Shown piece by piece: positions 18,651-27,035 of a stretch of DNA of 64,000 nt. The notes beneath the pieces were generated by a model, which ran no database searches, was not told the origin of the DNA, and worked only from the letters and a program-made list of their open reading frames with translations. Origin of the DNA: Lelliottia sp. JS-SCA-14. Its GTDB lineage: Bacteria > Pseudomonadota > Gammaproteobacteria > Enterobacterales > Enterobacteriaceae. Made by a program: the position numbers and the translations under genes. Numbering within the stretch: the stretch's first letter is position 1; each line of letters opens with the position of its first letter. The stretch is from positions 4,526,001 to 4,590,000 of the forward strand of contig NZ_CP141606.1 of the NCBI RefSeq assembly GCF_035593345.1, read 5' to 3'.

Positions 18651-18682
18651 TTGACTCTGGAGTCGACTCCAGAGTGTATGCT
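18651..18682 (+). promoter_or_regulatory. ZntR-controlled zntA promoter
   Basis: TTGACT (-35, 18651-18656) and TATGCT (-10, 18677-18682) are separated by 20 bp, the over-long spacing of MerR-family promoters. The spacer holds a perfect 22-bp palindrome, ACTCTGGAGTC/GACTCCAGAGT (18654-18675), identical as I recall to the E. coli ZntR operator. Zn(II), Cd(II) or Pb(II) bound to ZntR would untwist the spacer and activate zntA. Confidence 0.95.
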
Positions 18683-18719
18683 GCGGTTAATGAGAAAATT
18701 ATCATTACCGGAGAGTGCC

Positions 18720-20897
18720 ATGTCGACTCCAGAAACACCGAAAAAAGTGCCGCAATTCTCGGGACTCAAACTCAGTCCAGTCCCCGCAAAAGACGACTGC
18801 TGCTGCGACAGCGGATGCGAAACCCAGGCTGCGCCCGTGCAGCCTGAAAGCGGCGATCGCTACACCTGGATCGTCAACGGCATGGACTGCGCCGCCTGCG
18901 CCCGCAAAGTCGAAAATGCGGTGAAACAAGTGGCGGGCGTCAACCAGGTCCAGGTGCTGTTCGCCACCGAAAAACTGCTGGTCAGCGCCGACGCTGACGT
19001 CAGCAAGCAGGTGGAGGCGGCGGTGACCAAAGCCGGTTACTCCCTGCGTAGCGAGCAGGAACCTGCCGAAAAAATCTCTCCCCTGCGGGAAAATCTGCCG
19101 CTCATCACCCTGATTATCATGATGGCGCTCAGCTGGGCGCTGGAGCAGGTTAACCACCCGTTTGGCAATCTGGCGTTTATTGCCACCACGCTGGTTGGGC
19201 TGTTCCCCATCGCGCGCCAGGCTCTGCGTCTGATCAAAACCGGCAGCTGGTTCGCGATTGAAACCTTAATGAGCGTCGCGGCAATCGGCGCGCTGTTTAT
19301 TGGCGCGACGGCGGAAGCGGCGATGGTGCTGCTCCTGTTCCTGATCGGCGAACGCCTTGAGGGCTGGGCGGCGAGCCGGGCACGTAAAGGGGTCAGCGCG
19401 TTAATGGCGCTGAAACCGGAGACGGCGACGGTGGTGGTGAATGGCGAGCGCCAGACGGTCGCTATCACGGCGCTGCGTCCGGGCGATGTGATGGAGGTGG
19501 CCGCCGGGGGGCGTTTGCCTGCGGACGGGACGCTTCTCACCGCGACGGCCAGTTTCGACGAAAGCGCCCTGACCGGCGAATCGATCCCCGTTGAGCGTGA
19601 AACCGGCGAGAAAGTCCCTGCCGGGGCCACCAGCGTGGACCGTCTGGTGCAGCTCAAAGTGCTTTCCGAACCCGGCGACAGCGCCATTGACCGCATTCTG
19701 AAACTGATCGAAGAGGCCGAGGAGCGCCGCGCGCCCGTCGAGCGCTTTATCGATCGCTTCAGCCGCATCTACACGCCGGTAATTATGCTGGTTGCCCTGC
19801 TGGTGGCGGTGGTTCCGCCGCTGCTGTTCAGCGCCCCGTGGGAGGCGTGGATCTATAAAGGGCTGACGCTGCTGCTGATCGGCTGTCCGTGTGCGCTGGT
19901 GATTTCAACGCCTGCGGCCATCACCTCGGGTCTGGCCGCCGCCGCACGACGCGGGGCGCTGATTAAAGGCGGTGCGGCGCTGGAACAGCTCAGCCAGGTT
20001 CAGCAGATCGCCTTCGATAAAACCGGCACGCTGACCGTCGGCAAACCGCAGGTCACGGGCATTTATCCTGCCGATGACGCCCTGCTGGCGCTGGCCGCCG
20101 CCGTCGAGCAGGGTTCGACTCACCCGCTGGCGCAGGCAATTGTGCGTGAAGCGCAGTCGCGCGGGCTGACAATTCCGGCTGCCAGCGCGCAGCGAGCGCT
20201 GATGGGCTCAGGCATCGAAGCGGAAGTTGAGGGCAGCAAGGTGCTGATTTGCGCTGCCGATAAATTCCCTGCCGACGAGTTCAGCCCGCAGATCCGCGAG
20301 CTGGAGCAGGCCGGGCAGACGGTGGTGATCGTCGTTATCGACGGCGTGGCAAAAGGGGTGTTGGCTCTGCGCGATACTCTGCGTGCAGATGCCAAAGAGG
20401 CGGTGGCGGCGCTGCATCAGCTGGGGATTCAGGGCGTGATCCTGACCGGGGATAACCCGCGCGCGGCGGCGGCAATTGCCAGTGAGCTTGGCCTGGAGTT
20501 TAAGGCCGGGCTGTTACCAGCGGATAAAGTACAGGCCGTGACTGGGCTGAACGCTCAGGCCCCGCTGGCGATGGTCGGCGACGGCATCAACGACGCTCCG
20601 GCGATGAAAGCTGCGACGATTGGGATTGCGATGGGCAGCGGGACCGACGTGGCGCTCGAAACCGCCGATGCGGCGCTGACGCACAACCGCCTGACCGGTC
20701 TGGCGCAGATGATTTCGCTGGCACGTGCGACGCGGGCCAATATTCGTCAGAACATCACGATTGCGCTGGGGCTGAAGGGGATTTTCCTGGTCACCACGCT
20801 GCTGGGGATAACAGGTCTGTGGCTGGCGGTATTAGCGGATACGGGGGCGACGGTGCTGGTGACGGCGAACGCACTGCGGTTGTTGCGCCGGAGATGA
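18720..20897 (+). CDS. zntA: ZntA, Zn/Cd/Pb-exporting P1B-type ATPase
   Basis: Inner-membrane pump that exports Zn(II), Cd(II) and Pb(II) from the cytoplasm. From the ATG at 18720 (725 residues) the order is: a Cys cluster CCCDSGC at 27-33, a metal-binding domain with GMDCAACARK at 54-63, eight membrane segments with the transport-site CPCALVIS, the phosphorylation motif DKTGTLTVGK, and the hinge VGDGINDAP. An in-frame TTG at 18651 was rejected because it lies in the promoter's -35. Slightly shorter than E. coli (732). Confidence 0.97.
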   Translation: MSTPETPKKVPQFSGLKLSPVPAKDDCCCDSGCETQAAPVQPESGDRYTWIVNGMDCAACARKVENAVKQVAGVNQVQVLFATEKLLVSADADVSKQVEAAVTKAGYSLRSEQEPAEKISPLRENLPLITLIIMMALSWALEQVNHPFGNLAFIATTLVGLFPIARQALRLIKTGSWFAIETLMSVAAIGALFIGATAEAAMVLLLFLIGERLEGWAASRARKGVSALMALKPETATVVVNGERQTVAITALRPGDVMEVAAGGRLPADGTLLTATASFDESALTGESIPVERETGEKVPAGATSVDRLVQLKVLSEPGDSAIDRILKLIEEAEERRAPVERFIDRFSRIYTPVIMLVALLVAVVPPLLFSAPWEAWIYKGLTLLLIGCPCALVISTPAAITSGLAAAARRGALIKGGAALEQLSQVQQIAFDKTGTLTVGKPQVTGIYPADDALLALAAAVEQGSTHPLAQAIVREAQSRGLTIPAASAQRALMGSGIEAEVEGSKVLICAADKFPADEFSPQIRELEQAGQTVVIVVIDGVAKGVLALRDTLRADAKEAVAALHQLGIQGVILTGDNPRAAAAIASELGLEFKAGLLPADKVQAVTGLNAQAPLAMVGDGINDAPAMKAATIGIAMGSGTDVALETADAALTHNRLTGLAQMISLARATRANIRQNITIALGLKGIFLVTTLLGITGLWLAVLADTGATVLVTANALRLLRRR

Positions 20898-20902
20898 TAA
20901 AC

Positions 20903-20980
20903 GCCGGGTGGCGGCTTCGCCTTACCCGGCCTACGTTTTCATGATTTCGTAGGCCCGTGCATGCGAAGCGCCGCCGGGCA
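20903..20980. repeat. Pair of opposed REP units between zntA and tusA
   Basis: GCCGGGTGGCGGC...CCCGGCCTAC (20903-20934) faces GTAGGCCCGTGCATGCG...CGCCGGGC (20949-20980) between the convergent zntA and tusA genes. Confidence 0.85.
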
Positions 20981-21024
20981 AAAAGCGATGATGTTGTATG
21001 CCGGGTTCACCCGGCAAACCACGA

Positions 21025-21267
21025 CTACCCTTTGCGCACCAGGTACCGATACGGAAGGGAGCCCGTCTCTTGCGCCACCAGCTCATGTTCCATAAAGGTA
21101 CAAAAACCGGGGATATCGCGGGTGGTCGCAGGATCGTCAGCAATGATCAGCAGCGTCTCGCCGGTCTGCATGTTACGCACGGTTTTGCGCACCATCATCA
21201 CCGGCTCCGGGCAGCGGAGGCCCTGCGCATCAAGGGTATGGTTGGGGCTGGAAAACAGGTCGGTCAT
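21025..21267 (-). CDS. tusA: TusA, sulfur-carrier protein for tRNA 2-thiolation
   Basis: Accepts persulfide sulfur from IscS and passes it to TusBCD for mnm5s2U34 synthesis in tRNA; it also affects other sulfur routes. The catalytic Cys is in LRCPEPVMM near residue 19. The start at ATG 21267 ([16 protein letters not shown]) gives 80 residues (E. coli 81); the open frame extends upstream without homology. It is divergent from yhhQ. Confidence 0.96.
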   Translation of the reverse strand: MTDLFSSPNHTLDAQGLRCPEPVMMVRKTVRNMQTGETLLIIADDPATTRDIPGFCTFMEHELVAQETGSLPYRYLVRKG

Positions 21268-21395
21268 CATCTTCTCGTTCATATCAAAAAACGGCTGTAG
21301 TTTACGCCGCGTTTTCGGCAAAGCAAACCAGGTTAACGATTGCGCGAAAATTAGCCATTGCAATACGGACTGAAAGCAGTAATATGCGGCGGCTT

Positions 21396-21434
21396 AATTG
21401 GGTTCCCTCACCCCAAATATTAATCAAAAAGGTC
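21396..21434 (+). promoter_or_regulatory. preQ1-I-type riboswitch in the yhhQ leader
   Basis: GGGTTCCCTCACCCC gives a GGG/CCC stem with the conserved GGTTC at its 5' side. An A-rich tail follows (AAATATTAATCAAAAAGG). The loop CCT can pair with the AGG that is also the yhhQ Shine-Dalgarno, forming the H-type pseudoknot of preQ1-I aptamers. The gene downstream imports queuosine precursors, the expected regulon. Ligand binding would hide the ribosome-binding site. Confidence 0.75.
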
Positions 21435-21439
21435 ACAAT

Positions 21440-22105
21440 ATGACGCAGTTCTCTCAATCGCAGCGCGTAAAAGCGTTGTTCTGGCTATCGCTATTCCATC
21501 TGCTGGTGATCACTTCCAGTAACTATCTGGTGCAATTGCCGATCTCCATTTTTGGTTTCCATACCACCTGGGGCGCATTCAGCTTCCCGTTTATCTTCCT
21601 CGCGACCGATTTGACCGTGCGTATTTTTGGCGCGCCGTTGGCCCGACGCATTATCTTTGCGGTGATGCTGCCTGCGCTGTTCGTCTCGTACGTCATCTCT
21701 TCCCTGTTCTACATGGGAAGCTGGCAGGGCTTTGAGGCGCTGACGCACTTCAACCTGTTTGTCGCCCGCATCGCTGCCGCCAGCTTTATGGCCTACGCTC
21801 TGGGACAGATCCTCGACGTTCACGTCTTTAACCGTCTGCGACAGAACCACCGCTGGTGGATGGCACCGACGGCGTCCACGCTGTTCGGCAACGTCAGCGA
21901 CACCCTGGCCTTCTTCTTCATCGCCTTCTGGCGCAGCCCGGATGCCTTTATGGCCGCCCACTGGATGGAAATCGCGCTGGTGGACTACTGCTTCAAAGTG
22001 CTGATCAGCATTGTCTTCTTCCTGCCGATGTACGGCGTGCTGCTGAATATGCTGCTGAAAAGGCTGGCGGATAAATCTGAAATCTCGGCATTGCAGGCAG
22101 GTTAA
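21440..22105 (+). CDS. yhhQ: YhhQ, queuosine precursor (preQ0/preQ1) transporter
   Basis: Inner-membrane vitamin-uptake transporter (COG1738/DUF165) that salvages 7-cyano- and 7-aminomethyl-7-deazaguanine for queuosine tRNA modification. The ATG at 21440 (MTQFSQSQRVKALFWLS) gives 221 residues, as in E. coli, with about six membrane segments. Conserved motifs include FLATDLTVRIFG, LGQILDVHVFNRLR and GNVSDTLAFFFIAFW. A preQ1-I-like riboswitch overlaps its ribosome-binding site. Confidence 0.95.
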   Translation: MTQFSQSQRVKALFWLSLFHLLVITSSNYLVQLPISIFGFHTTWGAFSFPFIFLATDLTVRIFGAPLARRIIFAVMLPALFVSYVISSLFYMGSWQGFEALTHFNLFVARIAAASFMAYALGQILDVHVFNRLRQNHRWWMAPTASTLFGNVSDTLAFFFIAFWRSPDAFMAAHWMEIALVDYCFKVLISIVFFLPMYGVLLNMLLKRLADKSEISALQAG

Positions 22106-22177
22106 AGGTTCGGTTTATCAGTTGTGATAAGATGGATGAATGAGCCGTTATGGCCGTTTATCGAAAGGAATAAGTTA

Positions 22178-22735
22178 ATGCGCAATCTGGTTAAATATGT
22201 CGGGATTGGCCTGCTGGTAGTGGGTCTGGCGGCCTGTGATAACAGCGATACGAAGACCCCTGCTCAGGGCGCGTCCGCGGAAAGTAATGCCACCGGACAG
22301 CCGGTTAATCTGATGGATGGCAAACTCAGCTTCTCTCTGCCAGCGGATATGACCGATCAGAGCGGCAAGCTGGGCACCCAGGCGAACAACATGCACGTCT
22401 ATTCCGATGCCACCGGGCAGAAAGCGGTCATTGTGATTGTCGGTGACGACACCAATGAAGATCTGGCGGTGCTGACCAAGCGTCTGGAAGATCAACAGCG
22501 TAGCCGCGATCCGCAGCTGCAGGTGGTAACCAACAAGTCCATCGAACTGAAAGGCCATACCCTGCAACAGCTGGACAGCATTATCTCTGCCAAAGGCCAG
22601 ACCGCGTACTCTTCCGTGGTGCTCGGCAAAGTGGACGGCAAACTGCTGACCATGCAGATCACCCTGCCAGCTGACGATCAGCAGAAAGCGCAGACCGCCG
22701 CAGAAAACATCATCAATACCCTCGTGATTCAGTAA
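22178..22735 (+). CDS. dcrB: DcrB, periplasmic lipoprotein
   Basis: Envelope lipoprotein needed for infection by phages C1 and C6 in E. coli, implicated in envelope homeostasis. The ATG at 22178 ([20 protein letters not shown]) gives a 185-residue protein as in E. coli, with lipobox LAAC-D; Asp at +2 suggests inner-membrane retention. The mature domain [20 protein letters not shown] is conserved. A strong terminator lies immediately after the stop. Confidence 0.95.
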   Translation: MRNLVKYVGIGLLVVGLAACDNSDTKTPAQGASAESNATGQPVNLMDGKLSFSLPADMTDQSGKLGTQANNMHVYSDATGQKAVIVIVGDDTNEDLAVLTKRLEDQQRSRDPQLQVVTNKSIELKGHTLQQLDSIISAKGQTAYSSVVLGKVDGKLLTMQITLPADDQQKAQTAAENIINTLVIQ

Positions 22736-22741
22736 TTTTCA

Positions 22742-23956
22742 TCACGATTCAACGGCCTCCGTCGCTTGCGCCGGGGGCCGTTTTTTTAAGCGCCAGGTCA
22801 GCAGGAACGCAACGCCAACCAGCCCCGCCGCCGCAAGATAGATAACCGGAACGCCCGCGTAGGCCATCAGCAGCCCGGCCAGTGGCCCGGTCACCCCCAG
22901 CGACATATCCATAAACACGGTATAAGTCGCCAGCGCCGAACCCTGATTCTGCTGCGGCACCGCTTTCACCGCCACCACGCCCAGCGCCGGGAAGACCAGC
23001 GAGAAACCCGCGCCCGCGAGGAATACGCCGATCTTCGCCACCCACGGCTCACCCGCAATGCCCGTCAGCAGCAGGCCGACAATCTCGACGCTAAAGCAGA
23101 TCATCGCCACGTTCAGTCCGCCGAGGCGGTTGATACCGTTCGGGAACAGCAGACGCGCACCGACGAAGGCGCAGCTAAACAGCGTCAGGGCGAACGCCGC
23201 ACCGTCCCAGCCTTTGGCGTCGTAAAACAGGGTGATGAAGGTGGCAATCACACCAAAACCGGCGGACGCCAGGGCCAGCGCCATGCCGTAGGGCCAGACG
23301 CGCCCGAGCACCGCGCGAAACGGCAGCGGCTTGCCTTTGCTGGCTTTCACCTTCGGTCGCGGGAGCGCGAGTAAAATCGCCATCAGCGCGACCACCATAA
23401 TAGTGATCGCCAGCCCGTGCAGACCGCCCCACGCATAGCACACCACGCCCAGCGGCGCGCCGAGGGCCATCGCGCCGTAGGTGACAATCCCGTTCCACGA
23501 AATCACGCGCCCGATATGCGGCGTGCCGACCACGCCTACTCCCCACAGCGTCGAGCCGGTCCCCGCCAGACTTTGCCCGATGCCTAAAATCACACGCCCC
23601 AGACACAGCAGCGCCAGGCTGAGCAGCGGCCAGCCGCTGGTGGTCGCCGCCAGAAGATAGCTCAGGCCACTGAGGAAACAGCCGCACAACCCCACCACCA
23701 CGATACTTTTCGGGCCAAACAGATCGGCATACCGCCCCGACTGTGGGCGACTCAGCAGGGTGGCGAAATATTGCAGGCTAATCACCAGCCCCGCCCAGAA
23801 GGCGCTGAATCCCATCACGTCATGGACGTAACCGGGCAACACCGCGAGCGGCAGGCCAATGGTGAGATAGCTGGCGAAGTTAAACATCACAACAGAAACA
23901 ATGCGCAGATTGAGGCGCAATCCGCTCAGTGCCGGTTCGGCGGCAGGGTCGGGCAT
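22742..23956 (-). CDS. yhhS: YhhS, major facilitator superfamily transporter
   Basis: Inner-membrane transporter of 404 residues (E. coli 405) with about 12 membrane segments in two halves and a central basic loop (RPKVKASKGKPLPFRAVLGR). The MFS motif A-like SRPQSGRYADLFGPKS follows segment 2. The substrate is not established; E. coli yhhS has been linked to arabinose and glyphosate efflux. It converges on dcrB, sharing the terminator DNA. Confidence 0.92.
   Translation of the reverse strand: MPDPAAEPALSGLRLNLRIVSVVMFNFASYLTIGLPLAVLPGYVHDVMGFSAFWAGLVISLQYFATLLSRPQSGRYADLFGPKSIVVVGLCGCFLSGLSYLLAATTSGWPLLSLALLCLGRVILGIGQSLAGTGSTLWGVGVVGTPHIGRVISWNGIVTYGAMALGAPLGVVCYAWGGLHGLAITIMVVALMAILLALPRPKVKASKGKPLPFRAVLGRVWPYGMALALASAGFGVIATFITLFYDAKGWDGAAFALTLFSCAFVGARLLFPNGINRLGGLNVAMICFSVEIVGLLLTGIAGEPWVAKIGVFLAGAGFSLVFPALGVVAVKAVPQQNQGSALATYTVFMDMSLGVTGPLAGLLMAYAGVPVIYLAAAGLVGVAFLLTWRLKKRPPAQATEAVES
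22752..22787 (+). terminator. dcrB terminator embedded in the yhhS 3' coding end
   Basis: ACGGCCTCCG (22752-22761) pairs with CGGGGGCCGT (22772-22781), a 10-bp stem with one G-U pair, and runs into seven T. It lies inside the last codons of the convergent gene yhhS, whose Lys-Lys pair is encoded by the T-run. Confidence 0.88.
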
Positions 23957-24100
23957 GAGGTTCTACCTGGTATTTTGCAACAGTGTTTCACTATTACCAC
24001 GTCATGCGGCGAAAAGCAGCAGCGACTTTCAGATTAACGGCGTCAAACGCAGCGGTCCCTACGCACTACACTTAACGGGCACACAACATAAGGAATCAGC

Positions 24101-25150
24101 ATGACAACCCCCCAGCCCGACAAGACGGGCCTGCACATATTATTAAAACTCGCCTGTCTGGTGGTGATCCTCGCCGGTATTCACGCGGCGGCGGATATTA
24201 TCGTTCAACTGCTGCTGGCGCTCTTTTTCGCCATTGTTCTTAATCCGTTAGTCACCTGGTTTATCCGTCGCGGCGTGCGTCGCCCTGTCGCCATCACCAT
24301 TGTGGTGCTGGTGATGCTGGTGGTCCTCACCGCCCTGTTCGGCGTGCTGGCGGCATCGCTGAGCGAATTCTCCACCCTGCTGCCGAAATACAATAAAGAG
24401 CTGACGCGCAAGATTGTCGATCTGCAGGAGATGCTGCCGTTCCTCAACCTGCATATCTCGCCTGAACGCATGCTAAAGCGCATGGATTCAGAGAAAGTGA
24501 TGACCTTCGCCACTACGCTGATGACCGGGCTTTCTGGCGCGATGGCCAGCATTTTGCTGCTGGTGATGACGGTAGTGTTTATGCTGTTCGAGGTGCGCCA
24601 CGTGCCGTACAAACTGCGCTTCGCCCTGAACAATCCGCAGATTCACATTGCTGGCCTGCACCGGGCGCTGAAGGGCGTTTCCCACTATCTGGCGCTGAAA
24701 ACCTTACTCAGCCTCTGGACCGGGGCGATTATCTGGCTCGGGCTGTCGCTGATGGGCGTTCAGTTCGCGCTGATGTGGGGCGTACTGGCGTTTCTGCTCA
24801 ACTACGTGCCCAACATCGGCGCGGTGCTTTCCGCCGTGCCGCCGATGATTCAGGCGTTTCTTTTCAATGGCTTTTATGAATGTATGCTGGTCGGCGCGTT
24901 ATTCCTGGTCGTTCACATGGTGCTCGGAAATATCGTCGAGCCGCGGATGATGGGCCATCGTCTGGGAATGTCGACCATGGTGGTCTTTTTGTCATTGTTA
25001 ATATGGGGATGGCTACTGGGACCGGTGGGCATGCTGCTTTCGGTACCGCTGACCAGCGTGTGTAAAATATGGATGGAGACCACCAAAGGCGGCGGAAAAC
25101 TGGCCATTCTGCTCGGGCCAGGGCGACCGAAAAGTCGGCTTCCGGGGTAA
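24101..25150 (+). CDS. yhhT: YhhT, AI-2E family permease-like protein
   Basis: Polytopic inner-membrane protein of 349 residues in the AI-2 exporter/UPF0118 family (PerM, YdiK, TqsA); the substrate of YhhT is unknown. An N-terminal pair of segments, a polar stretch (about 70-135) and a C-terminal bundle are visible, with conserved LNYVPNIGAVLSAVPP and LSVPLTSVCKIWME. In E. coli K-12 the next gene is acpT; here the aryl polyene cluster lies between them. Confidence 0.92.
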   Translation: MTTPQPDKTGLHILLKLACLVVILAGIHAAADIIVQLLLALFFAIVLNPLVTWFIRRGVRRPVAITIVVLVMLVVLTALFGVLAASLSEFSTLLPKYNKELTRKIVDLQEMLPFLNLHISPERMLKRMDSEKVMTFATTLMTGLSGAMASILLLVMTVVFMLFEVRHVPYKLRFALNNPQIHIAGLHRALKGVSHYLALKTLLSLWTGAIIWLGLSLMGVQFALMWGVLAFLLNYVPNIGAVLSAVPPMIQAFLFNGFYECMLVGALFLVVHMVLGNIVEPRMMGHRLGMSTMVVFLSLLIWGWLLGPVGMLLSVPLTSVCKIWMETTKGGGKLAILLGPGRPKSRLPG

Positions 25151-25159
25151 CAATTTTCT

Positions 25160-25189
25160 CGTAAACCTACCCAACGAGGTAGGTTTACG
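25160..25189. other. Perfect inverted repeat after yhhT
   Basis: CGTAAACCTACC (25160-25171) and GGTAGGTTTACG (25178-25189) are 12-bp arms around a 6-nt loop, 9 bp beyond the yhhT stop. There is no T-run. It could be a weak terminator or an operator for the following cluster. Confidence 0.5.
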
Positions 25190-25447
25190 GACTTAATCAG
25201 ATCTATAAACTCTGTGCCGATTTTTTTAGAATCGGCATAATTGTTGTTTTTAAGTGAATATTTTCTTAGCAAAGCCGATAACAAAAGCGTTGTCTACATT
25301 GCCAGCGCGTTAATTAAAGTTAAATTGGCAATGTCACAAAATAAATAATGCAAAAATGTTATTTATCGCAATGGTTAAAATTTGCCTTAAGAATTATATT
25401 GCGTAAATATCGTGGACGAGATCACTATTATTGATACGGAGTTGTTG
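25190..25447 (+). promoter_or_regulatory. Probable promoter region of the ape operon
   Basis: AT-rich gap before apeA with no reading frame of note. It contains a second inverted repeat, ACATTGCCA (25296-25304) and TGGCAATGT (25326-25334), 9-bp arms around 21 nt, a spacing suited to a dimeric regulator. No regulator gene is present in the cluster. The promoter itself is not pinpointed. Confidence 0.45.
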
Positions 25448-25837
25448 ATGAAGAAGATTGTTAAATGGTGTGCGGCTTTTGCCATTATGGGGGCGCTGGC
25501 AGGCTGTGCGCGTACTGCCCCGGTGGATCAGGTTCACTCTACCGTTAGCGCGGGCCATTCTGCGGAACAGGTGAAGTCTGCCATTCTGAAAGCGGGCCTT
25601 CAGCGCGACTGGATCATGACTGAAGTCAGCCCTGGCGTCATTAAAGGCCGCCTGCAGGCACGCGACCACAGCGCCGAAGTTCGCATTCCTTACACGGCCA
25701 CAAGCTATTCAATTAATTACGAAAACAGCCTCAACCTGAAAGCCAGCGACGGTAAAATTCACAAAAATTACAACCGTTGGGTTCGTAATCTCGACAAAGA
25801 TATTCAGCTGAATCTCGCCAGAAGCGCCGCGCAGTAA
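25448..25837 (+). CDS. apeA: ApeA-like lipoprotein, first gene of the aryl polyene cluster
   Basis: Small predicted lipoprotein of 129 residues: MKKIVKWCAAFAIMGALAGC gives a lipobox (LAGC) with Cys20, followed by ART, so outer-membrane sorting is likely. The mature part has no motif I recognise beyond conserved-looking AEVRIPYTATSYSINYENS and KNYNRWVRNLDKDI. A GGAG lies 6 nt before the ATG at 25448; the frame opens 36 bp further up without support. It heads the 18-gene cluster; the letter follows the order used for E. coli/Xenorhabdus APE genes. Its biochemical role is not known to me. Confidence 0.8.
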   Translation: MKKIVKWCAAFAIMGALAGCARTAPVDQVHSTVSAGHSAEQVKSAILKAGLQRDWIMTEVSPGVIKGRLQARDHSAEVRIPYTATSYSINYENSLNLKASDGKIHKNYNRWVRNLDKDIQLNLARSAAQ

Positions 25838-25906
25838 AATTGCCTAAAGTCGGGCCGCTATCGGCCCGATAATGTATTCCTCAACCCCGCGAAAGGTTAC
25901 GCAATA

Positions 25907-26971
25907 ATGTACGAAACGGACTCGCTCAGCGCGCTGGATGCCATTACAGAAGCACAACGTATTGCTTTTGCTCCAATGTTGTTTCAAACCGCGCTTTGTT
26001 TGCGTAACTCTGGCGTTCTGGCCTGGCTCGATAAACAAGGGAAACAGGGCGCACGCCTTGAAGACATTGTCGAGAACAGTACCCTGAATGAATACGCTGT
26101 CAGCGTTTTGCTGGATATGGGATTAAGCGGACGGATCGTTACCCATAAAGAGGGACATTACTATCTGGCAAAAGTGGGACATTTTCTCCTGCACGATGCG
26201 ATGACCCGCGTAAATATGGATTTTACCCAGGACGTTTGTTATCAGGGATTATTCCACCTCTCCGATTCCCTAAAACTTGAAAAACCCGCGGGATTATCGG
26301 TATTTGGCGAATGGCCGACCATCTATCCCGCATTGTCGCAATTACCTGTGCAGGCAAAAGAGAGTTGGTTTGCGTTTGATCATTACTATTCTGACGCTGC
26401 TTTTGATGCCGCTTTGCCATATATATTCGCAAGCAAGCCGACAAAATTGTACGATGTAGGCGGTAATACAGGCAAATGGGCTTTACGCTGCTGCCGGTAT
26501 GATGAAAATGTCGCCGTTACCCTCCTCGACCTCCCGCAGCAAATAGCGTTGGCGCAGGAAAATATCGCAAATGCAGGATTATCTCATCGCATTGGGTTCC
26601 ATGCTGTCGATATGCTTAGCAACGCGGCGCTGCCGGGCGAAGCAGACGTATGGTGGATGAGTCAGTTCCTCGACTGCTTCTCTCCCGATCAGATTGTCAC
26701 CATGCTGAGCAACGTGGCGCAGGTCATGAAGCCCGGCGCGCGGTTATGCATTATGGAACTGTTCTGGGATGCCCAGAAATTCGAAGCGGCCTCGTTTAGC
26801 CTCAATGCGACCTCGCTCTATTTCACCTGTATGGCGAATGGCAACAGCCGCTTTTATAGCGTCGAGAAATTTTATCACTACCTGGAACAGGCCGGTTTCC
26901 ACGTAGAGCAACGACTGGACAATTTAGGTCTGGGTCATACCTTACTGATTTGTCAGAAAAAAGAACAATAA
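25907..26971 (+). CDS. apeB: ApeB, SAM-dependent methyltransferase
   Basis: Class I methyltransferase of the O-methyltransferase-2 (dimerising) type. The N-terminal helical part (about 10-100) resembles the winged-helix dimerisation domain. The SAM-binding loop is LYDVGGNTGKWALRC at 181-195, followed by VTLLDLPQQIALAQENI and the acidic MELFWDAQKFEA. It presumably methylates the aryl head (the E. coli APE carries 4-hydroxy-3-methylphenyl), but whether on free acid or carrier-bound chain is not shown. It has 354 residues, 69 bp after apeA. Confidence 0.88.
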   Translation: MYETDSLSALDAITEAQRIAFAPMLFQTALCLRNSGVLAWLDKQGKQGARLEDIVENSTLNEYAVSVLLDMGLSGRIVTHKEGHYYLAKVGHFLLHDAMTRVNMDFTQDVCYQGLFHLSDSLKLEKPAGLSVFGEWPTIYPALSQLPVQAKESWFAFDHYYSDAAFDAALPYIFASKPTKLYDVGGNTGKWALRCCRYDENVAVTLLDLPQQIALAQENIANAGLSHRIGFHAVDMLSNAALPGEADVWWMSQFLDCFSPDQIVTMLSNVAQVMKPGARLCIMELFWDAQKFEAASFSLNATSLYFTCMANGNSRFYSVEKFYHYLEQAGFHVEQRLDNLGLGHTLLICQKKEQ

Positions 26972-27035
26972 ATTCGGTGAAATACCTGAGGGTTCACGCC
27001 GTTATTTGATGACGATAGATCGCGGACGCGCGTAG

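Noticed and set aside
18651..18719. In-frame TTG start extending ZntA by 23 residues
   Set aside because: It begins inside the -35 hexamer and covers the ZntR operator; the added residues have no counterpart in ZntA proteins.
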